A model generated the notes under the pieces. The model was not told where the DNA came from. It made no database searches and saw only the letters and a list, made by a program, of their open reading frames with translations. A DNA stretch of 15,216 nt, from positions 1 through 15,216 of the forward strand of contig JAENRP010000614.1 of the NCBI GenBank assembly GCA_024741835.1, written 5' to 3'. Position numbers and translations under genes: made by a program. The stretch is from Diplocarpon mali (taxonomy: Eukaryota; Ascomycota; Leotiomycetes; Helotiales; Drepanopezizaceae). How positions within the stretch are numbered: the first letter of the stretch is position 1; every line of letters begins with the position of its first letter. Below, piece after piece: positions 15,106 to 15,216 of this stretch.

Positions 15106-15216
15106 GGGTTAGGGTTAGGGTTAGGGTTAGGGTTAGGGTTAGGGTTAGGGTTAGGGTTAGGGTTAGGGTTAGGGTTAGGGTTAGGGTTAGGGTTAGGGTT
15201 AGGGTTAGGGTTAGGG
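15106..15216 (+). repeat. Telomere, 18 perfect TTAGGG repeats
   Basis: GGG followed by eighteen uninterrupted TTAGGG units to the last base of the window. The G-rich strand runs 5' to 3' toward the window end, the orientation required at a right chromosome end. The transition from unique sequence (CCATATACAA) is abrupt, with no variant repeats. Confidence 0.98.

Noticed and set aside
1..15216. A CRISPR array, biosynthetic cluster or integrated virus.
   Set aside because: There are no spaced repeats, no polyketide, peptide synthetase or terpene genes, and no viral or integrase-like frames. The organism is a fungus by introns and telomere.

Overview
The window is the right-hand end of a chromosome from a filamentous ascomycete (Pezizomycotina). 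The evidence is 18 perfect TTAGGG units running to the last base, short spliceosomal introns (43-67 bp) with CTAAC/CTGAC-type branch sites, and fungal versions of every gene I could recognise. The order cannot be told from the sequence alone. Gene models were built by hand from reading frames, splice signals and remembered family patterns; no database was searched.

Left part (about 1-8960), a normal gene-bearing arm. (1) A proton-coupled peptide transporter (POT/PTR2 family, + strand, 885-3027, seven exons, 607 aa). Two of its six introns appear to be GC-AG introns, and its promoter carries four GATA-factor sites within about 100 bp. (2) A 1.66 kb spacer holding a possible 57-aa minus-strand ORF and what may be a fragment of a broken short-chain dehydrogenase. 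(3) RPC31, a subunit of RNA polymerase III (- strand, 4690-5511, three exons, 240 aa). It is divergent from (4) an HSM3/S5b-like proteasome assembly chaperone (+, 5818-6923, two exons). (5) A siroheme biosynthesis protein of MET1 type (+, 7195-8959, two exons, 565 aa) with a Met8-like N-terminal fold and a uroporphyrinogen-III methyltransferase C-terminal domain. These genes are housekeeping or nutritional and are not a cluster.

Middle part (about 8960-13520), AT-rich, gene-poor subtelomere. It contains a GA microsatellite and two decayed reading frames whose in-frame stops are mostly TAG/TAA where glutamine codons would fit. That pattern is expected from C-to-T mutation at CpA, as in repeat-induced point mutation (RIP). 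One decayed frame lies on the + strand (about 10520-10730). The other, on the - strand (about 10995-12040), encoded a coiled-coil-rich protein and is now frameshifted at least four times.

Right part (about 13520-15216), telomere-proximal. An intact small protein kinase gene (13645 onward) sits 1.5 kb from the telomere. It may splice at its 3' end to add a C-terminal membrane segment. A 70-aa cysteine-rich ORF of unknown function (- strand, 14620-14832) lies about 270 bp from the telomere repeats. I see no telomere-linked helicase, CRISPR array, rRNA or convincing tRNA. The best candidates for something new are the kinase with a possible tail anchor and the cysteine-rich mini-protein at the chromosome tip.
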